Below, piece by piece: positions 14,975 through 23,060 of a DNA stretch of 27,006 nt. Within the stretch, counting starts at the first letter, position 1. Each line of letters begins with the position of its first letter. The position numbers and the translations under genes are program-made. The stretch is taken from contig JAPUKM010000085.1 in NCBI GenBank assembly GCA_027295645.1, positions 1-27,006 of the forward strand. The letters run 5' to 3'. The stretch is from Chloroflexota bacterium. Its GTDB lineage: Bacteria > Chloroflexota > Dehalococcoidia > Lucifugimonadales > JAPUKM01. The notes beneath the pieces were generated by a model. The model was not told the DNA's origin. It ran no database searches and was given only the letters and a program-made list of their open reading frames with translations.

Positions 14975-15949
14975 TCAGGATACCGTAAGGACGATCTTGC
15001 CAAAGGAGTCCCGTGATTTCATCCGCTCCTGCGCTTCAGCAGTAGCCTGCAAAGGAAACACCGAGTCCACCACACCATGAATAGCTCCTTGCCCTGCCAG
15101 ACGCGCTATAGTCCCAAAGTCCTCCTCCGAATTGACATCCGAGCCGATAATGGTCAATTCCCTTCTCCACAACTGGCCCAAGTGTAACGATACCCTATGC
15201 CCGGCGGTGACACCACAGGTCACAAGTATGCCACCCCGCTTGAGACTGGCGAAACAGCTTTCCCACACAGGCGTGCCGATATGCTCGAAGACCAGGTCCA
15301 CTCCCTGGCCATCCGTGAACTCCAGCACACGCTTCGAAAATTCTGGCGTCTCCTGGTAGTTGATTACTTCATCTGCCCCTAAGGCTCTGGCCTTCTCAAG
15401 CTTTTCATCGGTGCTGGCAGTGGTGATAACACGGGCACCAGCCACCTTCGCCAATTGAATACCTCCACTGCCTGTACCGCTACCCGCGCCCATTATCAAT
15501 ACATCCTGCCCTGCGTGGACTTTACCCCCACAGTGCAGCATATGCCACGCCATGGAGAACGAAACGGGTATGACGGCTGCCTCCTCGAAAGAGAGGCCCT
15601 CTGGGATTAGCTCAGCGGTTTCGTGGCGGATACCTGGAGTAAGCTGAACCCGAACTAATTCGGCATAGGTGTTGTGACCGGTGCCGAAGACTCGATCGCC
15701 CGGCTTGAAGCCGGTCACTTGTGAACCTACTTCTAACACATCCCCGGCATACTCCATCCCAGTAATAAAGGGATACTTGGTGGGAGTCGAACCGTGAGTC
15801 CCTTCGCGTTGCATAATATCCAATCTATTCATAGCGGTTGCGCGCACTCGGACGATAATATCCCATGGGTCAATTATGACCGGATCAGGGAGATCACCGA
15901 AGGTGAGGACATCGGTATCTCCCTTCCCTGATAAATAAAGGGCCTTCAT
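14975..15949 (-). CDS. MDR-family NAD(P)H-dependent quinone reductase-like protein, second tandem copy
   Basis: A 324-residue medium-chain dehydrogenase/reductase. It has an N-terminal GroES-like domain (to about residue 120) and a Rossmann domain with GAGSGTG at 154-160. The catalytic-zinc GHE motif reads GMEYAG and the structural-zinc Cys cluster is absent, placing it with zinc-free quinone oxidoreductase/enoyl reductase-type members that reduce activated double bonds or quinones with NAD(P)H. It is a close tandem duplicate of the gene at 15953-16927: same length, same motif positions and most residues shared. It starts 3 bp after that gene's stop with only a weak ribosome site, so translation is probably coupled. 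Substrate unknown; an enone or enoyl-CoA is plausible. Confidence 0.9.
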   Translation of the reverse strand: MKALYLSGKGDTDVLTFGDLPDPVIIDPWDIIVRVRATAMNRLDIMQREGTHGSTPTKYPFITGMEYAGDVLEVGSQVTGFKPGDRVFGTGHNTYAELVRVQLTPGIRHETAELIPEGLSFEEAAVIPVSFSMAWHMLHCGGKVHAGQDVLIMGAGSGTGSGGIQLAKVAGARVITTASTDEKLEKARALGADEVINYQETPEFSKRVLEFTDGQGVDLVFEHIGTPVWESCFASLKRGGILVTCGVTAGHRVSLHLGQLWRRELTIIGSDVNSEEDFGTIARLAGQGAIHGVVDSVFPLQATAEAQERMKSRDSFGKIVLTVS

Positions 15950-15952
15950 AGC

Positions 15953-16927
15953 TCAAGAAACTGTGAGAACGATCTTGCCGAAGAAGTCACCGGATTCCAT
16001 GCGCTTCTGCGCCTCGGCAGTCTTCTCCAAGGGGAAGACCGAGTCCACTACGCCGTGGACCAACCCTCGCTCCACCAGCCGCGATATGGCATTGAAATCC
16101 TCTTCCGGATAGTTTGTTGAACCGATAACGCCCAGTTCCCTGCTCCATAGCTGGCCCAAGTGCAGCGATACCCAATGTCCGGCCGTGACGCCGCAGATCA
16201 CCAGGCGTCCACGGCGCTTGAGGCTGGCCCAGCAGCTCTCCCATACGGGGGTGCCGATGTGCTCGAAGACCAGGTCCACTCCCTGGCCACCCGTAAGCTC
16301 ACGCACGCGCGCCGAAAATTCGGGCATCTCCCGATGGTTGATCACCTCGTCAGCGCCGAGGGCTTTGGCCTTCTCCAGTTTCTCATCACTGCCCGCGGTG
16401 GTGATAACCCGCGCGCCGGCAGCCTTCGCAAACTGAATGCCATACACGCCCGTACCACTACCACCGCCCATGATCAACACGACCTGCTCCGAGCGGAGTT
16501 TGCCATCGCAGTGGAGCATGTGAAACGCCATTGAGGTGGAGGTGGGTATGGAGGCGGCCTCCTCGTAGGAGAGTCCGTCCGGTATGGGCTCTGCCGCGTC
16601 CTGGTGGATCCTGCCACCAAGACGGACCCGAGTGAGCTCCGCGTAGCAACGCGAAGCGGCGCCGTATATCCGATCACCCGTCTTGAACCCGGTCACCTGT
16701 GAGCCTACCTCGACCACATCACCGGCAAACTCTCTTCCGCTGATAAAGGGGTACTGCGGCGGCGTTGCGCCATGAGTCCCAGCGCGTTGCATGACGTCCA
16801 GGCGGTTCATGCCTGCGGCACGGACCCGGACGATGACATCCATGGGGTCTTCTATAACCGGATCCGGCAAATCATCATAGACAAGGGCATCCGTATTTCC
16901 CTTCTTCGAAAGATAGAGAGCCTTCAT
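15953..16927 (-). CDS. MDR-family NAD(P)H-dependent quinone reductase-like protein, first tandem copy
   Basis: A 324-residue zinc-free MDR reductase and the upstream partner of the tandem pair. It has a GroES-like domain with the GREFAG turn instead of GHE, then GGGSGTG at 154-160 for NAD(P)H binding, and the ARVITTAGSDEKLEKA segment following the cofactor loop. AAGGAGGGA lies 5 bases before ATG 16927. Differences from the second copy are spread along the protein, including the substrate-side segments (ASRCYAEL here, HNTYAEL there), which suggests an old duplication with possible change of substrate rather than a recent assembly artefact. The thioredoxin-like gene lies 55 bp upstream on the same strand. 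Confidence 0.9.
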   Translation of the reverse strand: MKALYLSKKGNTDALVYDDLPDPVIEDPMDVIVRVRAAGMNRLDVMQRAGTHGATPPQYPFISGREFAGDVVEVGSQVTGFKTGDRIYGAASRCYAELTRVRLGGRIHQDAAEPIPDGLSYEEAASIPTSTSMAFHMLHCDGKLRSEQVVLIMGGGSGTGVYGIQFAKAAGARVITTAGSDEKLEKAKALGADEVINHREMPEFSARVRELTGGQGVDLVFEHIGTPVWESCWASLKRRGRLVICGVTAGHWVSLHLGQLWSRELGVIGSTNYPEEDFNAISRLVERGLVHGVVDSVFPLEKTAEAQKRMESGDFFGKIVLTVS

Positions 16928-16982
16928 TATGGTCCCTCCTTAGCGCCGGAACGCTTACTTACTTGTGAACGGCCGCCCAGTG

Positions 16983-17639
16983 CTACCCCTGCGGAGGAGG
17001 CCACTCCGTGCCTCCCTCAGCGGGCCTGCGTTCCGGTGGCAGCGCAAGCCCCGTCCTGACCAGGGCGGTGAATGCGCGAGTTACGACCTGCCCCCACTCG
17101 TGGGCATGGGCCACCCGGTAGGCCATCCTCCTGCCACGGATGGCGGTTTGTGAGGCCGCTCCCTCTTCAGCCAGAGAGTCTCCTCTGGTGGAGGCAGCCT
17201 CTTTGGCCTTTGCGATCTCCTCTTGCATCCGGCCCAGGGCAGGCACAAGCTCTTTGGCCGTCTCTATAAAGCGGCTGACCTCCCGCATCTGCTGGTCAAA
17301 GACGACGAACACGGGCAGGGTCCCATGGCGATGTACCGGTAGGAAGCTATTGGTCAGTTCCATGACCTCGTCCCGGTTAAAAATACTCAGCTCAAGTCCT
17401 TCTGTCGCATCAGCAAGTCGCAATAGCGGGGGGGCTGAGGTGACAGCATCGCCACACCAGTCAGCGGTGAAAACGGCCAGGCGAAGGGGTTCGTGTAGGC
17501 TATCGAAGAATTCCTTGTCCTCGGCGGAGACCTCCCCCGCATTGAAGACTGCAAGGATAGCCTCCTTGTTGACCCTGATCTGGTCAAGATACTCCTGGGT
17601 GGTCATCCCCTGGTTGAACTCTTTGACGGTCAGTGCCAT
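16983..17639 (-). CDS. Thioredoxin-like protein with single active-site Cys
   Basis: A 218-residue protein with a thioredoxin fold in its first two thirds: LRLAVFTADWCGDAV (W61, C62) and a cis-Pro strand GTLPVFVVFD near 107-116. The second Cys of CxxC is A65, so normal dithiol exchange is not possible; this form (WCxDA) is found in thioredoxin_9-type proteins as I recall. The C-terminal third (from about residue 125) is helical and charged, then rich in Arg, Pro and Gly, with no domain I recognise. No signal peptide is visible, so it is cytoplasmic. It lies between the crotonase at 17664-18452 (24-bp gap) and the MDR pair on the same strand. ATG 17639 has AAGG about 10 bases upstream. Confidence 0.8.
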   Translation of the reverse strand: MALTVKEFNQGMTTQEYLDQIRVNKEAILAVFNAGEVSAEDKEFFDSLHEPLRLAVFTADWCGDAVTSAPPLLRLADATEGLELSIFNRDEVMELTNSFLPVHRHGTLPVFVVFDQQMREVSRFIETAKELVPALGRMQEEIAKAKEAASTRGDSLAEEGAASQTAIRGRRMAYRVAHAHEWGQVVTRAFTALVRTGLALPPERRPAEGGTEWPPPQG

Positions 17640-17663
17640 GGCCCATGTACCTTGAATGTCAAT

Positions 17664-18452
17664 TTACGTTCGGTCTGTCCACCGGGGCTTGCGCTTCTGT
17701 ACGAATGCATTAAATCCCTCCCGACGATCCTGAGAGAGCATATCGCGGTTCAAAAGGGCCATACCGAGAGGATACGAGGGTGTCCTACGGCTGTTAATAG
17801 CGCTCCACATCACCTCCAGGGAGCCGGATACCGCCCTGGGCGACTTCTCGGCGATCTGCCTGGCGATGGTCATGGCGGTAGGGATGAGCTCATTCAGGGG
17901 CACCACCTCAGTAGCCAGGCCCACCTGAAGGGCCCTCTGCGCCGTCATCCGGTAGTCGCGGCCACACAGGACCATGCGCATCACCTCGCCGGGCGGGACT
18001 TTGCTCATGAGGTCCACCGCCTCGACGGGGTTTACCAGTCCGACCTCCACATGGGTGTCAAAAAAGGTGGCGTTCTCCGAGCAGACTACGATATCAGCGT
18101 CAGAGATGAAGTGCCAGCCTCCAGCGCAACAGACACCGTTGACGGCGGCGATGACCGGCTTCCACACCTGGAAATCCCGGGCAGTCAACGTCGGTACCCC
18201 TGCGTATACCAGGGAGGGGCTCGCAAAGGGCTTCTCAATAATCTCCTTGGCATCCAGGCCTGTTGAGAAGCTCCGTTTCCCTGCCCCGGTCAGGATAGCT
18301 ACATGCAGACTATCGTCGTCGCGGAAGTCCCACCACACCTGTCGCAGCTCGTCCACCATCTGGAGGTTGTATGCGTTGAGCACCTCCGGCCGGCTCATGG
18401 TGATGGTGCAGACGGGCCCATGCTTCTCGTAAAGAAGCGTCTTCAGCTCCAT
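17664..18452 (-). CDS. Crotonase-family protein with both catalytic Glu replaced by His
   Basis: A 262-residue crotonase-fold protein, distinct from the two at 11594 and 14162. Family marks are TMSRPEVLNAYNLQM, KRSFSTGLDAKEI (oxyanion hole) and NGVCCAGGWHF. Both positions used by classical enoyl-CoA hydratase as acid/base Glu are His here: H114 in GGWHF and H134 in FFDTHVEVG. The DTHVEVGLV form recalls a subfamily common in environmental genomes whose reaction I do not know, so simple hydration should not be assumed. ATG 18452 follows GGAAGGG; the frame remains open to 18539 but crosses a three-copy 11-bp repeat and shows no similarity there. It lies 137 bp downstream of the CoA-transferase pair on the same strand. 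Confidence 0.87.
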   Translation of the reverse strand: MELKTLLYEKHGPVCTITMSRPEVLNAYNLQMVDELRQVWWDFRDDDSLHVAILTGAGKRSFSTGLDAKEIIEKPFASPSLVYAGVPTLTARDFQVWKPVIAAVNGVCCAGGWHFISDADIVVCSENATFFDTHVEVGLVNPVEAVDLMSKVPPGEVMRMVLCGRDYRMTAQRALQVGLATEVVPLNELIPTAMTIARQIAEKSPRAVSGSLEVMWSAINSRRTPSYPLGMALLNRDMLSQDRREGFNAFVQKRKPRWTDRT

Positions 18453-18464
18453 ATCCCTTCCCCC

Positions 18465-18497
18465 AGACCAGACGCAGACCAGACGCAGACCAGACGC
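18465..18497. repeat. Three perfect tandem copies of an 11-bp unit
   Basis: AGACCAGACGC occurs three times without change at 18465-18475, 18476-18486 and 18487-18497. It lies immediately upstream of the ribosome-binding site of the crotonase gene at 17664-18452, hence in its leader. The unit is not a multiple of three, which supports a non-coding position. A slippage-prone repeat or a regulator-binding array are both possible. Confidence 0.85.
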
Positions 18498-18589
18498 CAT
18501 GAAGTTACAGCGGGGCCGTCTGGCTTTGGGATTGTACACTACGATCTCTCATTGGGCCACGCGGAGAGCCGCACCAGCGAATCTCGCTG

Positions 18590-19801
18590 CTAGCGGATAG
18601 CCCCCGTGGCCGTGAGGTGCGCGACCTCACTCTGAGAGAGACCAAGAAGCTCCTGAAGAATTTCGTTGGAATGCTGCCCCAGCAGGGGCGCCGGCCGTAT
18701 GGGGAATGACGGGACACTGTCAAACTTCCAGGGGGCCGTCGAATTGGGGTACTTGCCCACCTCCGGGTGGTCCACCGTGGCGATGAAGCCCCTAGCCATC
18801 AGGTGCGGGTCCCGCATAACATCCCCCGCGTCCAGCGTGGGTGCGGCTGTAACGCCCGCCTCTTGGAGCAGCCGCATTGCATCGTAATGCTCACGCCCAA
18901 CGGTCCAGGCTTCGATGATGGGACGCATATCGTCCTGGTGACGCTGACGGCTCAGCATGTCTGCGAACCTGGGGTCATCGACCAGCTCTGGCCGCCCAAG
19001 TACACCACAGAGGTTGTGCCACTCCGCATCTGAGCCAATGGAGATAGCGATCCATCTGTCCTGTCCCTTACACCGGAAGACATCATGAGGCGCTTTCTCT
19101 TTGTCATGATTCCCCACGCGCACCGGTGGCCTGCCGTTCATAGTGAAGTCGGCTACGGCCTCCGGTATCAGGGTCACCATAGAGTCAGCCATCGAGATGT
19201 CTATGAATTGGCCCTTTCCAGTGCGGTTCCGGTAGTAGAGAGCCTCAAGGACAGCCAGCATGGAGTAGAAGCAGGAGGTGATATCCGGCGTGAGTGAGCC
19301 GAGCAGACGTGGGTGCCCTCCCACATATCCGGTGACATCAGCTACGCCGCTGAACGCGTTGTTGATACTGTGGTAGCCCTTGAGGTCACGCATGGGACCG
19401 ATCCGGCCAAAGGCTCCAACGCTCAGATAGATGAGGTCCGGCTTGATTTTACGGACTGTTTCGTAGTCCAGGCCCAGCTTCTCCATGGTGCCCGTCGTGT
19501 AGTTCTCGGTCATGATATCGCTGGTGGCGATCAAACGCTTGGCAATCTCTACTCCGGCGGGCTCTTTCAAGTTGATGGTGAGGCTTCGCTTGGTGGTGTT
19601 GATGAAGTTGTACATGCCACTCCGGTTGACGCCCTGGACCGCCTCCCAGAAGGGTGGCGTCTCCCGCGACGTCATCCGGGTTTCCGTCTCCACATGGATC
19701 ACATCAGCACCCATCCACGCCAAGAACGAAGTGGCATACGGCACGACGACGACCTGTCCGAAGTCGGCGACACGAATGCCCTCCAAAGGCAGGCGGCTCA
19801 C
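18590..19801 (-). CDS. CaiB/BaiF-type (family III) CoA-transferase
   Basis: A 403-residue family III CoA-transferase, which moves CoA between carboxylic acids through an aspartyl-CoA thioester. It begins with EGIRVADFGQV and GADVIHVET, has the nucleophile D173 in SLTPDITSCF, then GKGQFIDISMADS and a C-terminal APLLGQHSNEIL. Length is normal. It starts with GTG at 19801, which overlaps the TGA of the upstream CoA-transferase gene (GTGA), with AGGAG 8 bases before it, so the two are translationally coupled. Two unlike CaiB-type proteins expressed together could form a heterodimer, as known for benzylsuccinate CoA-transferase BbsEF, or act on different acids. It would activate the pathway acid at the expense of another acyl-CoA; the donor and acceptor are unknown. 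Confidence 0.92.
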   Translation of the reverse strand: MSRLPLEGIRVADFGQVVVVPYATSFLAWMGADVIHVETETRMTSRETPPFWEAVQGVNRSGMYNFINTTKRSLTINLKEPAGVEIAKRLIATSDIMTENYTTGTMEKLGLDYETVRKIKPDLIYLSVGAFGRIGPMRDLKGYHSINNAFSGVADVTGYVGGHPRLLGSLTPDITSCFYSMLAVLEALYYRNRTGKGQFIDISMADSMVTLIPEAVADFTMNGRPPVRVGNHDKEKAPHDVFRCKGQDRWIAISIGSDAEWHNLCGVLGRPELVDDPRFADMLSRQRHQDDMRPIIEAWTVGREHYDAMRLLQEAGVTAAPTLDAGDVMRDPHLMARGFIATVDHPEVGKYPNSTAPWKFDSVPSFPIRPAPLLGQHSNEILQELLGLSQSEVAHLTATGAIR

Positions 19802-21051
19802 TCCTCAATCTCCTGGATAATTCCTGCAGCGGATATCATAGTAATGTCGGCCCGCGAGTATCCCAACTCCCCCTCAAGGGTCTCCAGCGTGTGCTCGCCA
19901 AGACGGGGAGCCGGCCGCCTGAATTGCCAGGGGGTCTGCGACATGCGGACGGGATACCCGGGAAGCTTGATGCTGCCCTTTCCGGGCCGCTCCACGTGGA
20001 CCCAGAACTCACGAGCATCAAGGTGCTCAGACTGGACCATCTGCGGTACCGTGTACGCAGGGAAAGCAGGTACGCCGCTGGTGCGTGCTTTGCTGATGAT
20101 CTCTTCACCCGTGTGCTGGATGGTCCAGTCAAGCAGCAGTGGCTGGAGCGCATCCCAGTTGCGGGCACGCTCGTACTGGTCAACAAACACCTCCGACTCC
20201 GCCCAGTCCGGGTTACCCATCATCTCCTTCAAGCCTCGCCAGTTCGCCTGCATCCAGGCCGCCAACACCACGTAACCGTCCTTACAGGGTATGTACGTGT
20301 TGGGCTGAATACCAAAGGTCCTCGGCTCTCGGTCGTTCGGAACGTTATATACGGCCTGCGCGGTCTCAAAGGGCATCATGGCGGCGATTGCGCTGTGTAT
20401 ACTCAGGTCTATCTGGTCACCCTGGCCGGTGAAGGAGCGGTTAATGGCCGCCAACAGCGTGGCGGCTGCACCCTGGATTCCAGCCTCAATATCGCTAAGG
20501 CAGGTGTTGGCACGCAGGGGCGGCTCTTTGTCCGACCCGCCGATAATATCGGGCAGGCCGGGGGTCACATAGGCCAGGCCGCCATGATTGATGGCTGTCA
20601 GGTCATCGCCGGTGTAGTTGCGGTATGGGCCGGTGAGGCCGTAAGGGGTGATGACCGTCACGATGATGCTCGGGTTCATCTCTCGGAGGTCATCGTAGTA
20701 CAGGCGGAGCCGATCCAGCTCCGGGGCTGAATCGGCCAGCACTAGGACATCGGCCCCGGCCAGGAGTCGCAGCGCAATATCGCGACCACGACGGTTATGG
20801 AGGTCAGCGGTGATTCCACGTTTGTTGTAGTTCAGGTAGAGGAACAGGCCGCTCCAGTTGAGGTCTGGTACATCGTCGGGGAACGGCCCACGGCGTCGCG
20901 CCGGATCGCCACTCAGAGGCTCCACCTTGAGAACATCCGCGCCCGCATCTCCCAGCAGCCGCGCACAGTATGCTCCCGCCGCTGAACTCCCACACTCTAC
21001 GATGCGAAGCCCCGCGAGAGCCGAAGCGGTGTTCGCCGTTTCCTTTACCAT
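19798..21051 (-). CDS. CaiB/BaiF-type (family III) CoA-transferase
   Basis: A 417-residue family III CoA-transferase, first of an overlapping pair. Marks are LAGLRIVECGSSAAGAYCARLLGDAGADVLKVEP, here split as IVECGSSAAGAYCARLL and GADVLKVEP, then DLHNRRGRDIALRLL, the nucleophile D187 in ANTCLSDIEAG, and a C-terminal PAPRLGEHT. The segment normally rich in Gly between 48 and 60 reads SGDPARRRGPF. It is clearly different from its downstream neighbour, so the pair is not a recent duplication. ATG 21051 has only a weak ribosome site. It lies 48 bp downstream of the DinB-like gene on the same strand. The substrate is unknown; a branched, aromatic or dicarboxylic acid is plausible for this family. 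Confidence 0.91.
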   Translation of the reverse strand: MVKETANTASALAGLRIVECGSSAAGAYCARLLGDAGADVLKVEPLSGDPARRRGPFPDDVPDLNWSGLFLYLNYNKRGITADLHNRRGRDIALRLLAGADVLVLADSAPELDRLRLYYDDLREMNPSIIVTVITPYGLTGPYRNYTGDDLTAINHGGLAYVTPGLPDIIGGSDKEPPLRANTCLSDIEAGIQGAAATLLAAINRSFTGQGDQIDLSIHSAIAAMMPFETAQAVYNVPNDREPRTFGIQPNTYIPCKDGYVVLAAWMQANWRGLKEMMGNPDWAESEVFVDQYERARNWDALQPLLLDWTIQHTGEEIISKARTSGVPAFPAYTVPQMVQSEHLDAREFWVHVERPGKGSIKLPGYPVRMSQTPWQFRRPAPRLGEHTLETLEGELGYSRADITMISAAGIIQEIEE

Positions 21052-21099
21052 TTCACTGAAATGTCAGATTTATGGGATGCTGGCAGCACCAGGGTTGTC

Positions 21100-21624
21100 C
21101 TATCTGGATGCCCCCTGCAACCCCTGAAGCCCTCTGAGTGCCCATATCTCACCCAGGTGGGAAAACTGATGGGTCAGTACGATCTCTTGAAGGGTATTGC
21201 CCACAGTGAACTCACCCCGAGGTTTGATAGTCACCACCTGGCCGAGATCCTCATCTTTCAGGGAGGCAAGATACTCGTCCGTGGCCCGCCATACGTCCTG
21301 CATGTATCCGGAGAAGTCCGCCACCGATGGAAATCTAACATCGGTGGCGTCATCGTGGCTCATGCCGGTACCCTGGGCTATCCGGTCAAGCCCAAACTTC
21401 TCACTCCAGTTGTTCTCCAGCCAGATGGTGGGGCGCCGATTTTGTAGCACGAAGCGGGTCATGTTGTCCTCAGTTCGCACGCTGTGCCACATGGTAAAGG
21501 CGATGTGGTTGCCATTACCGCTGGGTAACCAGTGGAACTGCTCTGTTGTCAGGCCCTGTATGGCCTGCTCTTGACTTTGGTGAAGGCGATGGAAGTGGGG
21601 GCGTAGAAACTCGACAATGGCCAC
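21100..21624 (-). CDS. DinB/DUF664-like four-helix protein
   Basis: A 174-residue DinB-superfamily protein. These four-helix-bundle proteins bind a metal with three His and include bacillithiol/mycothiol-dependent transferases and proteins of unknown role. The triad is H47 (FTMWHSVRTEDN), H152 and H156 (THQFSHLGEI), in the usual spacing. It starts with GTG at 21624 after a strong GGAGG with 6 bases between; I see no better ATG. The C terminus ends in a short LQGLQG duplication. It is the first gene of the long minus-strand run and diverges from the DUF3179 gene across 155 bp. A thiol-dependent transferase or detoxification function would fit the catabolic context but is inference. Confidence 0.85.
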   Translation of the reverse strand: MAIVEFLRPHFHRLHQSQEQAIQGLTTEQFHWLPSGNGNHIAFTMWHSVRTEDNMTRFVLQNRRPTIWLENNWSEKFGLDRIAQGTGMSHDDATDVRFPSVADFSGYMQDVWRATDEYLASLKDEDLGQVVTIKPRGEFTVGNTLQEIVLTHQFSHLGEIWALRGLQGLQGASR

Positions 21625-21779
21625 TGGTCACCTCCAAACGCTGCCTGGAAGCACGCATCTCTGTCAACCTGCTTTCAGAACCGCAGACTAGAGCATATCA
21701 CGTCTTTGGGCAAATTCAGACACTCGGAGAGAGTGAGAACCTTCCAAGCGAGAGCAGCATCCTACTATTAACGAGGAGG

Positions 21780-23054
21780 ATGAGTACTTTGGCTATAAAC
21801 CGGGGATCTCGCATACTGTTAATTGGATTGGCGGCCGCAGCAATCGTCGGAGGAGGTGTTGGGTTGCGCCAACTGACAGATTCCGGCTCGGAGGAGATCT
21901 CCACCCCGCGGTCGCTGCTGCCGGCAGCTACCACCTCAGCGGACCCCAACGTGACTGTGCTTCCCGACCCGAACTTCCGCGAGGGTCTGAGTCAGGCCAG
22001 AATCTCCACCTCCGGATGGACCACAGACTTCAGTTTACACTCTGTCCCCTACAGTGAAATCCTATCGGGTGGGCCGTCACGCGACGGGATTCCGCCCATA
22101 GATAATCCCCGGTTCGCAACGTTTGAAGATGCCGATGGCTGGCTTGGCGGACAGGAGCCGGTCATTGCCTTTGAACTCAACGGAGATGCCAGGGCATACC
22201 CCCTTCAGATCTTAACCTGGCACGAGATTGTGAACGACGTTGTCGGCGAAGTGCCCGTGACGGTGACCTTCTGCCCGCTGTGCAACTCCGCCATCGTCTT
22301 CGACAGGAGACTGGACGGGGTGGTCTACGACTTCGGTACTTCCGGTAAGCTACGGAACAGCGATCTGATCATGTGGGACCGGCAGACCGAGTCCTGGTGG
22401 CAACAGTTCATCGGCGAGGCCATTGTGGGGAAGCTCACTGGCAAGAAATTGGCTTTCCTACCCGCATCAATCATCTCTTGGGAGGATTTCAAGGCGGCCA
22501 ACCCGGAGGGCAAAGTGCTCTCCCGGGACACGGGGTTCTCCCGCGACTATGGCCGAAACCCCTATTCAGGCTATGACCAAGCCGACAATCCACCCTTCCT
22601 GTTCGCCGGTGACCTAGACGGTCGCCTGCTACCCAAGGAGCGGGTGGTAGCGGTGACTATCGGCGACGCCGATGCGGCCTTTCCGTTCTCCGTATTGGAG
22701 AACGAGCGGGTGGTCAACTACACCGTCAATGGACAGGAGCTGGTTGTCCTCTTCAAACCGGGAACACGTTCTGCCCTGGATCGCTCTTCTATCAAAGACT
22801 CCCGGGATGTGGGAGCGACCGGAGTGTTTGACGCTCATTTAGACGGCAGAAAACTGACCTTCCATGCCGATGGGGAACGTTTCGTCGACAACGAGACAGG
22901 AAGCGTCTGGAACATTTTGGGACAGGCCACCCAGGGACCGTTAACCGGGAGCAGGCTGACCCCCATTGTACACGCCAACCACTTCTGGTTCGCCTGGGGA
23001 GCGTTCAAGCCGGACACGAAGATTTACCAGGCGAACCAATTAGGCGCTATGTAG
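21780..23054 (+). CDS. DUF3179 domain protein, membrane-anchored
   Basis: A 424-residue protein of the DUF3179 family, function unknown. After a short basic start it has one hydrophobic segment (about residues 11-29) that fits a signal anchor, then a linker and the DUF3179 domain from about residue 60. The domain shows AYPLQILTWHEIVND, the conserved CxxC in TFCPLCNSAIVFDR (C165, C168), TSGKLRNSDLIMWD and DTGFSRDYGRNPY. The bulk therefore lies outside the cytoplasmic membrane. The start is uncertain: AGGAGG directly abuts ATG 21780, too close for normal use, while TTG 21789 in the same frame lies 9 bases from it. The upstream frame to 21546 overlaps the DinB-like gene and is not credible. It ends 6 bp from the convergent acsA stop. 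Confidence 0.87.
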   Translation: MSTLAINRGSRILLIGLAAAAIVGGGVGLRQLTDSGSEEISTPRSLLPAATTSADPNVTVLPDPNFREGLSQARISTSGWTTDFSLHSVPYSEILSGGPSRDGIPPIDNPRFATFEDADGWLGGQEPVIAFELNGDARAYPLQILTWHEIVNDVVGEVPVTVTFCPLCNSAIVFDRRLDGVVYDFGTSGKLRNSDLIMWDRQTESWWQQFIGEAIVGKLTGKKLAFLPASIISWEDFKAANPEGKVLSRDTGFSRDYGRNPYSGYDQADNPPFLFAGDLDGRLLPKERVVAVTIGDADAAFPFSVLENERVVNYTVNGQELVVLFKPGTRSALDRSSIKDSRDVGATGVFDAHLDGRKLTFHADGERFVDNETGSVWNILGQATQGPLTGSRLTPIVHANHFWFAWGAFKPDTKIYQANQLGAM

Positions 23055-23060
23055 CTGTGG

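Noticed and set aside
19313..20730. Long plus-strand frames (320 and 358 codons) opposite the CoA-transferase genes
   Set aside because: They are antisense to two clearly conserved CaiB-type genes, overlap each other and show low-complexity composition typical of shadow frames in GC-rich DNA.
21092..21123. GGGTTG/CAACCC inverted repeat at the end of the DinB-like gene as a terminator
   Set aside because: Loop of 20 bases, arms lie mostly in coding sequence with a short LQG duplication, and no T-run follows.
21546..21779. N-terminal extension of the DUF3179 gene
   Set aside because: It overlaps the DinB-like gene on the other strand, lacks family similarity and would bury the membrane anchor about 90 residues inside the protein.
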